Positions 5,652 to 14,059 of a DNA stretch of 14,074 nucleotides are shown one piece after another. Position numbers and translations under genes: made by a program. The stretch is taken from assembly GCA_016207365.1 (NCBI GenBank), contig JACQPU010000263.1, positions 1-14,074 of the forward strand, written 5' to 3'. This DNA comes from Ignavibacteriales bacterium (GTDB lineage Bacteria; Bacteroidota; Ignavibacteria; UBA10030). The notes beneath the pieces were generated by a model, which searched no databases, had not been told where the DNA came from, and saw only the letters and a list, made by a program, of their open reading frames with translations. Position 1 is the first letter of the stretch. The number at the start of each line of letters is the position of its first letter.

Positions 5652-8063
5652 TCATCGCTTTTTCTTCATATGGCGAACAGGGGCTTTTGCCGGAGCAAAT
5701 ACGTAGGCAATGGCCTCCTCGATTCGTTCAACAGGAATGATCTTCAGGCCCTCTTTCACTTTTTCAGGTATTTCCACCAGATCCTTAAGATTTTCCCGGG
5801 GAATGAGAACGGTCCGGATGCCACTTCGTTGTGCCGCCAGCAGCTTCTCATTCAGTCCGCCTATGGGAAGCACGTTTCCGCGCAGTGTGATTTCGCCGGT
5901 CATAGCGACATCGTTCCGCGCTTTCCAACCTGCCGCCGCCGAGATAATGGCCATGGCCATGGTGATCCCGGCTGAAGGACCATCTTTGGGAATGGCCCCC
6001 TCGGGAAGATGAATATGGATCTCCCGGCCTTTGTAGAAATCGACAGGAACTCTGAGCCTCGCGGCATTCGCGCGAATGTAGCTCAACGCCGCCTGTGCCG
6101 ATTCTTTCATAACATCCCCCAACTGTCCCGTCAACGTAAACTTCTCGGATCCGCGCATGATCGTCACATCCACATTCAGAATATCTCCGCCGACACTTGT
6201 CCACGCCAGACCTGTCACCGACCCCACCCTGCGTTCGCGGTCAGCAGCATGCTTGCGGAACTTCGGCACGCCAAGATACTGCTCTATCTTCTCGGTCGTT
6301 ACGGTCACACCATGTCGTCCCTTTCGTGAAGATCCGTTTTTCGAAAGGACAATTTCCTTTGCGACCTTTCGGCAGATCGACGCAATCTCACGTTCAAGAT
6401 TTCTTACACCGGCCTCCCGCGTGTATTCGCTGATGACCCGCCGGATTGCATCGTCAGCAAATTTTACCGCTGATCCCTCGAGTCCATGTGCTTTTAGCTG
6501 CTTCGGGACAATATGCCGCTTTGCGATCTCGAGTTTGTCATGTTCAAGGTAGCCCGGCAGCTCGATGATTTCCATCCGATCCTGCAATGGGAGCGGAATG
6601 TTGTAACGGACGTTGGCTGTGGTGATGAACATGACCTTTGAGAGATCGTAGTCGACCTCCAGATAATGGTCATTGAAGGTGCTGTTTTGTTCGGGATCGA
6701 GCACTTCAAGCATGGCAGCTGACGGATCACCCCGAAAATCCATGCTCATTTTGTCGACTTCGTCCAAGAGCATCACAGGATTAATGACGCCCGCACGTTT
6801 CATTGATTGGACGATCTTGCCAGGCATTGACCCGATGTACGTTCGCCGGTGTCCCCGAATTTCCGCCTCATCCCGTACTCCACCGAGCGAGATCCGCACG
6901 AACTTTCTTCCCAGCGCCCTGGCAATCGATTTCGCCAGCGAAGTCTTTCCCACACCCGGAGGACCCACAAAGCAGAGGATTTGTCCCTTCATGGAGCCTA
7001 CGAGATTGAGCACAGCAATGAATTCAAGGATTCTTTCCTTTGGTTTCTCAAGGCCAAAATGGTCCTCATCGAGAATCTGTTTCACGTGGGCGACATCAAG
7101 ATTGTCCCTCGTCTTCTTGCTCCAGGGAACACTCACGAGCCAATCAAGATAATTGCGCGTTACCGTGAACTCAGGCGACATGGGAGAAGTCTTCCTGAGT
7201 TTGTTAAATTCCTCAAGGGACTTTTCTTCGACATCCTTTGGCATTTTTGCCTGACGGATTTGCTCTTTAAGTTTTGCCAGTTCCGGGCTTGCCTCGTCCT
7301 CGCCGAGCTCATCCTGCAGGATCCTGATCTGTTCCTGAATGAAGAATTTTCTTTGCGATTTCTGAATGTTGTCCTGAACCTTGGTGTCGATTTCCTTCTC
7401 GATCTTCAGGATGTCGATTTCCGTTGTAAGGATCTTTGAGAGCTCGTAGAACTGATCACGAAGATTCTGGATTTCCAGGATGCGTTGTTTTACATCGACC
7501 CCCTGAACAATGTTCGAGGCCATGTAGTACAGTTTGCGTGGTGGCTCTTTGATGCCGTCGAAAGCCACAACCACCTCAGGGGCCACATTCCGGCTCAGCC
7601 GAACGTATTCACTGAACAGGGTCGTTGTATGGCGGATCAGGGCGTCAATTTCCTTGTCCGCCACCCCCCCTCCTTTGTTCATAACAATGTCTGCCTCGAT
7701 GTAAGGCGTTGTTTTCACAATTTTCTGAATGCTGGCTTGAACGACACCATCAACAAGAATCTTCATGAGCCCGTTTGGAAGCTTGAGCATTTGAATGATC
7801 TTTGCAACCGTGCCGTGCTGATAAATGTCACCCGGGCCGGGTTCATCGACACTAGCGTTCTTCTGCGCAACGAGGAGAATATTCTTTCCCCGTTACAGCG
7901 ACTCGTTCGCCGCCCGAAGAGACGATTCCCTCCCGACCAGGACAGGGAAAATCATGTACGGGAACACGACAACGTCTCTCAGCGGAAGGACCGGCAGGGT
8001 TGTTGGTATATTATCCAGGGTCTCGATGGTCTGACTGCCTGGCTTAACTTGAGGTTCACCCAT
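5652..8063 (-). CDS. lon: ATP-dependent Lon protease, frame interrupted by TAA at codon 57
   Basis: From the ATG at 8063 one frame encodes a full Lon protein of 803 codons, normal for the family, but codon 57 is TAA (7893-7895). Both sides are clearly Lon in the same frame: before it LPLRDVVVFPYMIFPVLVGRE, after it RGKNILLVAQKNASVDEPG, so this is a nonsense change, not a frameshift. Numbered from 8063, Walker A GPPGVGKT is at 367-374, Walker B LLDEVDK at about 432-438, and the Ser697-Lys740 dyad (PKDGPSAG, GGLNEK) is intact. Lon degrades misfolded and regulatory proteins in the cytosol. If the stop is real, the longest remaining ORF starts at ATG 7790 and lacks the first 91 residues of the substrate-binding N domain, with no Shine-Dalgarno. 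Other explanations are a sequencing error, or a very recent loss (for example CAA to TAA). The rest of the gene shows no decay. Confidence 0.93.
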
Positions 8064-8090
8064 GGTCTGCAATTCGTTGGCTCTAAAATG

Positions 8091-8120
8091 AAAAAAGGGA
8101 GTTGGCTAAACAGACTCCCT
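8091..8120 (-). terminator. Intrinsic terminator between the DUF2461 gene and lon, or lon attenuator
   Basis: On the minus strand AGGGAGT (8114-8120), an 11-nt loop, ACTCCCT (8096-8102), then a run of Ts (8091-8096). It lies 70 nt after the DUF2461 stop and 28 nt before the lon ATG. Because the lon promoter lies upstream of it, lon transcripts also carry this hairpin, at their extreme 5' end. Confidence 0.7.
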
Positions 8121-8127
8121 GTTAGTT

Positions 8128-8156
8128 AATGTACCGATTCGGGTCTGCACTGTCAA
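8128..8156 (-). promoter_or_regulatory. Promoter for lon
   Basis: TTGACA (8151-8156), a 17-bp spacer, and TACATT (8128-8133) on the minus strand. The predicted start near 8121 coincides with the base of the terminator-like hairpin, giving a leader of about 58 nt to the lon ATG. No CIRCE element was seen. Confidence 0.65.
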
Positions 8157-8189
8157 GAATGGAACAAAACACTCAAGAAAAGGCTGTTT

Positions 8190-8897
8190 CTACGTTAAGG
8201 CCCTATTCAGAAAGCGCACAAAGGGTGTGGCAATTTCAAAAGCCCTGGCAACTTCATTGACAAATCCAGGCGAAAGGCATATGCGGACGGAAAAGGATTT
8301 TCCGACAAAAAACTGCTTGAATCTGAGCCATTCCGCCATGGGGCTTTGTGGGTCATATCCAAGCGGAGTTCTTTGTAGCTTGTCACCCTCAAGCTTGCCG
8401 AACATGCGCTTCAGCCTGGGGTTATTTACAATTTCGAGAAACTCATCGGGATTGCTCGAAATGGCACGGCGGATGCTTTTTAGTTGTTCACTATCCGGCA
8501 TGTAGATGCCAGCGCCCAGGAAGACCTCCGCGGGTTCGATGTGCATGTAGTATCCGGATCCCTCGACTCCTTTTGGTTTTCCGCGAAGAACGAAATGAGC
8601 TGCGACATGCGTCTTGTAAGGGCTTTTATCCTTGCTGAAGCGAACGTCCCGATGGATCCGGAACATCGATCGTTTTGGATTCGAATCGAATTCAGGGGCG
8701 AATGATCCGAAATGCGGTTGAAGCGCTGCTATCAGGGACTGCATTGGCAGTTTGACAGTTGTTTCGTATTCTCCTTTGTGGCGCTCAAACCAGTCACGCC
8801 TGTTGTTCCTTTTAAGTTGTCTCAGGAAGGCAAGTCCTCTCCTGGGGAATCCCCCGAAGGGAGGATAGACGTCAAAATCTATACCTGATGGTTTCAT
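8190..8897 (-). CDS. DUF2461 family protein
   Basis: A 235-residue protein matching the DUF2461 (TIGR02453) pattern. An N-terminal FLRQLKRNNRRDWFERHK block (24-41) is followed by the signature MFRIHRDVRFSKDKSPYKTH (78-97) and a GYYMHIEP strand (115-122). The length is usual for the family. The biochemical role is not established. The many conserved basic and aromatic residues hint at a nucleic acid or nucleotide ligand, but this is conjecture. No signal peptide or membrane segment is present, so it is probably cytosolic. Its ATG overlaps the murQ stop (ATGA), which implies coupled translation and membership in the mnmE-murQ operon. It is the last gene before the terminator at 8091-8120. Confidence 0.88.
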   Translation of the reverse strand: MKPSGIDFDVYPPFGGFPRRGLAFLRQLKRNNRRDWFERHKGEYETTVKLPMQSLIAALQPHFGSFAPEFDSNPKRSMFRIHRDVRFSKDKSPYKTHVAAHFVLRGKPKGVEGSGYYMHIEPAEVFLGAGIYMPDSEQLKSIRRAISSNPDEFLEIVNNPRLKRMFGKLEGDKLQRTPLGYDPQSPMAEWLRFKQFFVGKSFSVRICLSPGFVNEVARAFEIATPFVRFLNRALT

Positions 8898-9847
8898 AGG
8901 GAGGGACCCTTGCCTTCGATTGCGAGTCGCACGAATCCGCCTGAGTGGGTCAGTCTTCTTTTTGCCTCGGTAACATCCACCCCGGCTTTTATCATGACCA
9001 GCGCAGTTTTGACGTGACCGTCTGCCTTGACAAGGATTGACTCAGCTTCATCGTACGAGATCCCAGTAATTGTCATGACAATTCGCTTTGCCCGTTCTTT
9101 GAGTTTTTCGTTAGTCGTTTGCAGGTCAATCATCATATTCTCAAAGACTTTTCCCAAGCAAATCATGCTCGCGGTTGTAATCATGTTCAAAACCAGTTTT
9201 TGGGCCGTTCCAGACTTCATACGGGTTGATCCCATAATCACTTCAGGCCCGACGTCAGGGCAGACAGCGACATCAAGGGCTTCTGATAGATCTATAAATT
9301 CTTGCGAATATAATGTATCCCGTTTATTTGTGGTAATGTATAGTGTTCGTGCCCCTGCCTTTTTGGCGGCTTTTACAGCTCCAATCACATAGGGTGTCCG
9401 CAGACTTGCCGCTATTCCACAAACAACGTCTCCATGACCGACCCCGAGTTTTCGTACATCTGCTGCTCCATCTTCCTCGCGGTCTTCAGCGCCTTCCTGC
9501 GGTTTGAACATCGCTTTATCCCCGCCCGCAATGATTCCTTGAACCATCTTGGGGTCTGTTCCGAACGTTGGCGGGCATTCAACGGCATCCAGGACGCCCA
9601 GACGTCCGCTCGTACCTGCTCCAACATAAATAAGTTTTCCGCCGTTCTTGAGAGCATCGACCGCGATTTCCACTGCCTTAGCGATGTAGGGGATCTCCTT
9701 CTCCACGACCGCGGCAATCCTTTGGTCTTCTGCGTTGATGACAGAAAGGATTTCTGTTACCGACATAGCATCGATATTCATGCTGGCAGGGTTACGTTGC
9801 TCTGTGGAGAGCTTCGCAAGCTGGTCGAATAATTTGTTCGTATCCAT
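8894..9847 (-). CDS. murQ: N-acetylmuramic acid 6-phosphate etherase
   Basis: A 317-residue enzyme that cleaves the D-lactyl ether of MurNAc-6-phosphate to GlcNAc-6-phosphate and D-lactate in peptidoglycan recycling. It shows the SIS-domain phosphosugar site VGAGTSGRLG (75-84), the catalytic glutamate in VECPPTFG (Glu90, matching E. coli Glu83) and the second in EGAEDREEDG (Glu121, matching Glu114). A further block, GSTRMKSGTAQKL, lies in the second half. The length and order are normal. No anhMurNAc kinase or transporter gene lies nearby. It starts 5 bp after the rsmG stop without a clear Shine-Dalgarno and overlaps the DUF2461 gene by 4 bp. Confidence 0.97.
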   Translation of the reverse strand: MDTNKLFDQLAKLSTEQRNPASMNIDAMSVTEILSVINAEDQRIAAVVEKEIPYIAKAVEIAVDALKNGGKLIYVGAGTSGRLGVLDAVECPPTFGTDPKMVQGIIAGGDKAMFKPQEGAEDREEDGAADVRKLGVGHGDVVCGIAASLRTPYVIGAVKAAKKAGARTLYITTNKRDTLYSQEFIDLSEALDVAVCPDVGPEVIMGSTRMKSGTAQKLVLNMITTASMICLGKVFENMMIDLQTTNEKLKERAKRIVMTITGISYDEAESILVKADGHVKTALVMIKAGVDVTEAKRRLTHSGGFVRLAIEGKGPSL

Positions 9848-9852
9848 TCAGA

Positions 9853-10581
9853 TCAAAAGTGAATGATAATCAGTTTCTTATCGATCCACTCTCCTGTGTC
9901 ATCTGCTTTTTGGAGAGAAATGTCGGACATGTTCTTCACTTTGGCGTTCCTGCGCGCTTTTTCTAGTTCATTCCGAATGTCGCCCCCTTTGTACGCGAGG
10001 AGGCATGGGATAGGAACATAGTTCTTCTTCCCGCTCTGGTGGCCTAGCCGTGATGACACAGCGAGAAACGGTGAGGCGAGTCGGACAAGTTCCGGCAGCG
10101 GTCCGACCCCTCTCGCAAGAACCACGTCGAATGCTTCTTTGAACCCAAGCTTCCTGCCGACCTCCTCGGCTCTTCCCCAGACGACCGTTGTTTTCAGGAG
10201 TCCGAGTTTCTTCACAATCTGTTCAACGGCACCGACCTTCTTCCTTGTCGCATCAAGGAGAACCATTTGCACTGAGTCGTTGAGGATCTTCAGTGGTATA
10301 CCGGGAAGTCCTCCCCCGGTGCCGAGGTCGATGATACGACAACCGACCGGAAAGGCAATCCCGAACAGGGGGCTGATACTATGCAGTATATGCTGGCGCC
10401 AGACGTTCTCTTCATCCCTCCTTGATATCAGATTGATGCTCTTATTCCATTCGAGCAACAAAGTCACGTACCGCGCCAACAGATCAAGCTTCTCGTCGCC
10501 TATCTGCAATCCCCGGCTGGCGCAAAACGTTCTCAGCCACAAAGGTGGAGACTTGGTTTTCTGTAAGATGTTTAAATTCAA
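9853..10581 (-). CDS. rsmG: 16S rRNA m7G527 methyltransferase RsmG (GidB)
   Basis: A 242-residue SAM-dependent methyltransferase that modifies G527 of 16S rRNA. The family core is visible: YVTLLLEWNKSINLIS (38-53), the SAM motif LGTGGGLPGIPL (86-97), then LLDATRKKV (108-116) and VLARGV. The start is placed at a TTG (10581) because the frame closes upstream at a TGA inside the parS site and no ATG gives the expected N-terminus. No Shine-Dalgarno is evident. The parS palindrome sits 11 nt before this start, where a ribosome would bind. It follows mnmG directly, the classic gidA-gidB order. Confidence 0.95.
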   Translation of the reverse strand: MNLNILQKTKSPPLWLRTFCASRGLQIGDEKLDLLARYVTLLLEWNKSINLISRRDEENVWRQHILHSISPLFGIAFPVGCRIIDLGTGGGLPGIPLKILNDSVQMVLLDATRKKVGAVEQIVKKLGLLKTTVVWGRAEEVGRKLGFKEAFDVVLARGVGPLPELVRLASPFLAVSSRLGHQSGKKNYVPIPCLLAYKGGDIRNELEKARRNAKVKNMSDISLQKADDTGEWIDKKLIIIHF

Positions 10582-10592
10582 GGAGTTATAAG

Positions 10593-10608
10593 TGTTTCAC
10601 GTGAAACA
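10593..10608. other. parS centromere site 1
   Basis: TGTTTCACGTGAAACA, a perfect 16-bp palindrome identical to the classic bacterial ParB-binding parS sequence. It lies in the 32-bp gap between mnmG and rsmG. ParB loading here would mark an origin-proximal segregation region. parA and parB are not in the window. Confidence 0.92.
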
Positions 10609-10613
10609 TGTCG

Positions 10614-12545
10614 TCATGATCTCAGGTGGACAAGCAAAACGGATATGTCGGACGGGGTGACCCCGCTGATTCTGGATGCCTGCCCTATTGATGTTGGCTG
10701 CACCTTAGAGAGTTTTTCTCGTCCCTCTGTGGACAGCGATCTGATTCTCAAGAAGTCAAAGTCCGGCGGAATCGCGTGCAATTCAAGCTTTTCAAATCTT
10801 TCAACCTGTTCCATCTGACGTGCGATATAGCCATCGTACTTCACTTCGATTTCCAATTGCTCCAGTACTTCTATCTCCAAGTGATCAATACCCCTCAGTT
10901 TAGCAGGAAACGATTCGGATCGCACCGCTTCCAGGCTGACCAGGGTTTCAAGCTTTACCTCGGGTCTTTTTAACAGCTGCTCAAGTCTTTCTTTCTTCGT
11001 GATGGGATCTGAGCCGATCAATTCGAGATGACCATTTGCCGACAAAGGGCTAACGGCGAACGATTTCAAAAACTCATGACCCTCCCGAACAAGTTTCTCC
11101 TTCAGCGTGAGCCTTTCATGGACTTTCTTGCCGATCAATCCAAGTCTGAACCCGTGTGGCATGAGCCGTCTGTCCGCATTGTCTTGTCTTAGAACAAGCC
11201 TGTGCTCGGCCCGCGAGGTGAACATGCGATATGGCTCCTCTGTGCTCTTGTTTACAAGGTCATCAATAAGAACCCCAATGTATGCCTCCGACCTCTTCAG
11301 CACAAACGAGTCAGCATTCCTGACTCTCAGGGCAGCGTTGATGCCTGCGATGAGCCCCTGTCCGGCTGCTTCCTCGTATCCGGATGTCCCATTAACCTGC
11401 CCAGCGAAGAACAGTCCCTCGACAAGTTTGGTTTCAAGGGTAAGTTTAAGCTGATGGGGCGGAAAGAAGTCATATTCGACCGCGTATCCCGGCCTAAGCA
11501 TGCGTACGTTCTCAAGTCCGGGAACTGTCCTCAATCCCTCAAGTTGGACTTCCTCGGGAAGACTGGTCGAGAATCCATTGACATAGACGACTTTCGTATC
11601 GTACCCCTCGGGTTCCAAGAAGACCTGGTGGTGATCTTTGTCAGCAAACCTGTTGATTTTATCTTCGATTGACGGACAATACCTGGGACCGACTCCCTTG
11701 ATCCGTCCTGTGAACATTGGCGAACGCCCAAATCCTTTGCGCAGGACTATGTGAGTCTCCGGCGTCGTGTGGGTTAAATACATCGGAATCAGTCTGTTCC
11801 GAATTTCCGGGTTTTGAAATGAGAACGGTCTGGGCGGATCATCACTGGGTTGTTCTGTGGTCTTTGAAAAATCTATACTTGAGAGCTCAATTCGTGGTGG
11901 TGTGCCGGTCTTAAGCCTTCCACTTACGAATCCCAGTTTTTCGAGTTTTTCGGTAATTCCCGTCGACGCCGGCTCTCCGTATCGCCCGCCCAATCTTTGC
12001 GAGAGGCCGGTATGCATTATTCCTCTCATAAACGTGCCCGCGCAGAGAACAAGCGTCTTACAGGCGATTTTTAGTCCTTTCCCGGTAGTGATTCCGCCCA
12101 TCACGAAGCCTTCTGAACGGACAGCTTTATCCACATGGATATCGGCCAGCGAGTCTTCAAGTACATCCAACCCTTCCTGAGAGTAAATTCGCCTGGCAGC
12201 CTCCCGAGAATACCATTCCCTGTCGTTCTGACACCTTGGCGACCAAACTGCAGGACCTTTGGAGCGGTTGAGCATTCGGAACTGGATTCCGGTCGTGTCG
12301 GCAATCTTGCCCATTTCTCCTCCCAAGGCGTCAATCTCCCGAACAAGATGACCTTTTGCGGTTCCCCCAATCGCCGGATTGCAGGACATTCGGCCTATCG
12401 CTTTGGAGTCCATGGTCATCATCAGGACCGAACAGCCCATGCGTGCCGCGGCCAAAGCCGCCTCAACTCCCGCGTGACCACCACCCACAACAACAACGTC
12501 GTAAGATTCCCTCGCCATCATCTTTGTTCCACGTGAAACATTCAT
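10614..12545 (-). CDS. mnmG: tRNA cmnm5U modification enzyme MnmG (GidA)
   Basis: FAD-dependent partner of MnmE that installs carboxymethylaminomethyl groups at U34 of tRNAs. It is 643 residues from the ATG at 12545, which overlaps the mnmE stop by 4 bp (ATGA). From the ATG at 12521 it is 635 residues and begins MMARESYDVVVVGGGHAG, closer to the family N-terminus. Motifs are the dinucleotide-binding GGGHAG (21-26), CNPAIGGTAKGHLVREIDALGG (about 54-75), TGTPPRI, SRAEHRLVLRQDNADRRL and the C-terminal helical region SIGQASRISGVTPSDISVLLVHL. If 12545 is used, residues 2-7 are encoded by a parS site; if 12521 is used, that site is the ribosome-binding region. Both are possible, and the coupled start is slightly favoured by the overlap. 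Confidence 0.97.
   Translation of the reverse strand: MNVSRGTKMMARESYDVVVVGGGHAGVEAALAAARMGCSVLMMTMDSKAIGRMSCNPAIGGTAKGHLVREIDALGGEMGKIADTTGIQFRMLNRSKGPAVWSPRCQNDREWYSREAARRIYSQEGLDVLEDSLADIHVDKAVRSEGFVMGGITTGKGLKIACKTLVLCAGTFMRGIMHTGLSQRLGGRYGEPASTGITEKLEKLGFVSGRLKTGTPPRIELSSIDFSKTTEQPSDDPPRPFSFQNPEIRNRLIPMYLTHTTPETHIVLRKGFGRSPMFTGRIKGVGPRYCPSIEDKINRFADKDHHQVFLEPEGYDTKVVYVNGFSTSLPEEVQLEGLRTVPGLENVRMLRPGYAVEYDFFPPHQLKLTLETKLVEGLFFAGQVNGTSGYEEAAGQGLIAGINAALRVRNADSFVLKRSEAYIGVLIDDLVNKSTEEPYRMFTSRAEHRLVLRQDNADRRLMPHGFRLGLIGKKVHERLTLKEKLVREGHEFLKSFAVSPLSANGHLELIGSDPITKKERLEQLLKRPEVKLETLVSLEAVRSESFPAKLRGIDHLEIEVLEQLEIEVKYDGYIARQMEQVERFEKLELHAIPPDFDFLRIRSLSTEGREKLSKVQPTSIGQASRISGVTPSDISVLLVHLRS
12525..12540. 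other. parS centromere site 2
   Basis: TGTTCCACGTGAAACA matches the parS consensus TGTTNCACGTGAAACA and differs from site 1 at one base. It lies at the mnmE-mnmG junction, 1.93 kb from site 1. It is inside the first codons of mnmG, or just before them if the later ATG is used. Confidence 0.85.
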
Positions 12546-13951
12546 TTTCCTATGCAGAATTTCGAGAAGATATCCTTGAGAATATCGTCTGTCGTCACGA
12601 TTCCCGTAATCTCACCAAGAGCATCAAGGGCAGTTCTCAAATCAACGGACACAAACTCCCCGCTTGCACCCTTTTCCAATGACTGCAGGGAAAGATTGAG
12701 CCTTTCTTTCGCCGACAAAAGGGCGTGGTAATGCCTTGCGTTGGTCACCGTAATTCCACTGTCACCGTAGCTCGGGCTTTCAGCAAGAGCTTCTTGGAAC
12801 AGGGCTTCCTGTAAGTCTTCCATTCCTGCACCCGTCAGGGTAGATATTCTGACAATTGACGCGGGCTCAAGAACGGCAACTTTCTGCTCAATGCTTCCAT
12901 TCACCGCGGGGGTTAGGTCGATCTTGTTTAAGACCACGATTGTCCTCGCCTGGCCGCGAAGATCCCGAATCAGCCTTGCAGCCAGTTCGAGCTCTTCCTG
13001 CCCTGGAACGCGGCTAGTATCCATTATAACCAAAAGCAGATCGCTGGTCCTGATTTGATCTTCGGATCTTCGGATTCCTTCTTTCTCGACCCTGTCAACG
13101 GCCTCGTGCAATCCGGCTGTGTCAACAATGCGGAATTGAAGACCGTGGATTGAAAGGCTTTCTTCAATGGTGTCTCGCGTGGTACCGGGGACTTCGGTGA
13201 CAATGGCCCTGTCTTGCTTGAGTAGGGCATTCAGAATGCTGGATTTCCCGACATTCGGCATTCCCGCCAGTACAACCTTTACGCCGTCCCTGTACAGCCG
13301 ACCCGCCTGGTAAGTCTCTATCAGCCTGGAGACCATTTCAAGGGCTTCAGCGATTTGCCTTGAAACTTTGTCTTTTTCAAGGAATTCCAGCCCCTCCTCA
13401 GCAAAATCGAGCTCCAGTTCCAAAAGCCCCGCCGCCCGGATCAAGCCTTCACGAAGGGCGCTGATCCTGCCAGCCAATTGCCCCTGCAACTGCTGTAGTG
13501 AGCTTCGCCGCGCCCTATCCGATCGGGCATGAATCAGATCAGCCACGGCCTCGGCCTGTGACAAATCCATCCGACCGTTGAGAAATGCCCGCTTGGTGAA
13601 CTCTCCTGGGGCTGCAGGACGACAACCATATTCGAACAGGGACTCAAGGACTTTGCGCGTTACAAGCACTCCCCCATGGCAACTGATTTCCACGACATCT
13701 TCACCCGTATACGATGTGGGTTCTCTATAGACCGAGGCAACCACCTGGTCAAGATATTCCTCGTCGGGGCTTACGAACGAACCGAAGTGCAGATGGTGGG
13801 TCTTTGAATCACAGAGACGAACTTTCCCCCTGAATCCCTTGTCCACAAGCTCAAGCGCCCTGGACCCGCTCACGCGAATGACTGCAATGCCGGCCTCGCC
13901 GGGTGCTGTTGCAAGAGCAGCAATGGTATCGACTATATCGGTTCTTCCCAC
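12542..13951 (-). CDS. mnmE: tRNA modification GTPase MnmE (TrmE)
   Basis: A 469-residue GTPase that works with MnmG on tRNA wobble uridines. The GTG at 13951 was chosen because AGGAGG lies about 6 nt upstream and the protein then begins near DTIAALATAPGEAGIAVIRVSG, as in the family. A longer frame to 14044 would start inside a terminator hairpin. The N-terminal formyl-THF-binding domain is followed by the helical domain. The inserted G domain has G1 GMPNVGKS (230-237), GTTRD (256-260), DTAG (277-280) and NKID (342-345). The C-terminus ends in the invariant FCIGK, whose cysteine is functionally important. It is first in the operon after a terminator and overlaps mnmG by 4 bp. Confidence 0.97.
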   Translation of the reverse strand: MGRTDIVDTIAALATAPGEAGIAVIRVSGSRALELVDKGFRGKVRLCDSKTHHLHFGSFVSPDEEYLDQVVASVYREPTSYTGEDVVEISCHGGVLVTRKVLESLFEYGCRPAAPGEFTKRAFLNGRMDLSQAEAVADLIHARSDRARRSSLQQLQGQLAGRISALREGLIRAAGLLELELDFAEEGLEFLEKDKVSRQIAEALEMVSRLIETYQAGRLYRDGVKVVLAGMPNVGKSSILNALLKQDRAIVTEVPGTTRDTIEESLSIHGLQFRIVDTAGLHEAVDRVEKEGIRRSEDQIRTSDLLLVIMDTSRVPGQEELELAARLIRDLRGQARTIVVLNKIDLTPAVNGSIEQKVAVLEPASIVRISTLTGAGMEDLQEALFQEALAESPSYGDSGITVTNARHYHALLSAKERLNLSLQSLEKGASGEFVSVDLRTALDALGEITGIVTTDDILKDIFSKFCIGK

Positions 13952-13980
13952 GGATGCCCTCCTCAAGATGCGGGGGAGAG

Positions 13981-14009
13981 AATGTACGAAAACGCCATGG
14001 GAGAAACAA
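13981..14009 (-). promoter_or_regulatory. Possible promoter for mnmE operon
   Basis: TTGTTT (14004-14009), a 17-bp spacer, and TACATT (13981-13986) on the minus strand, about 30 bp before the GTG and downstream of the terminator. The -10 matches that of the lon promoter, but the -35 is weak (3/6). Confidence 0.35.
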
Positions 14010-14033
14010 CGCAGCCGACGACCCAGAAAACAG

Positions 14034-14059
14034 AAAAACCCCATGCATGGTGGGGTTTT
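14034..14059 (-). terminator. Intrinsic terminator upstream of mnmE
   Basis: On the minus strand AAAACCCCA (14051-14059), a 7-nt loop, TGGGGTTTT (14035-14043), then a T-run ending at 14034. This separates mnmE from a gene beyond the right edge. The plus strand also has a short T-run (14056-14059), so it may act in both directions. Confidence 0.75.

Noticed and set aside
12127..12135. TTATCCACA, a perfect DnaA box, as a sign of oriC
   Set aside because: It is a lone copy inside mnmG coding sequence. Only one near match (2628-2636) was noticed elsewhere and there is no AT-rich unwinding region.
13952..14044. N-terminal 31-residue extension of MnmE from an ATG at 14044
   Set aside because: It begins inside the terminator hairpin, is non-conserved, and the GTG at 13951 has a strong Shine-Dalgarno and the correct family N-terminus.
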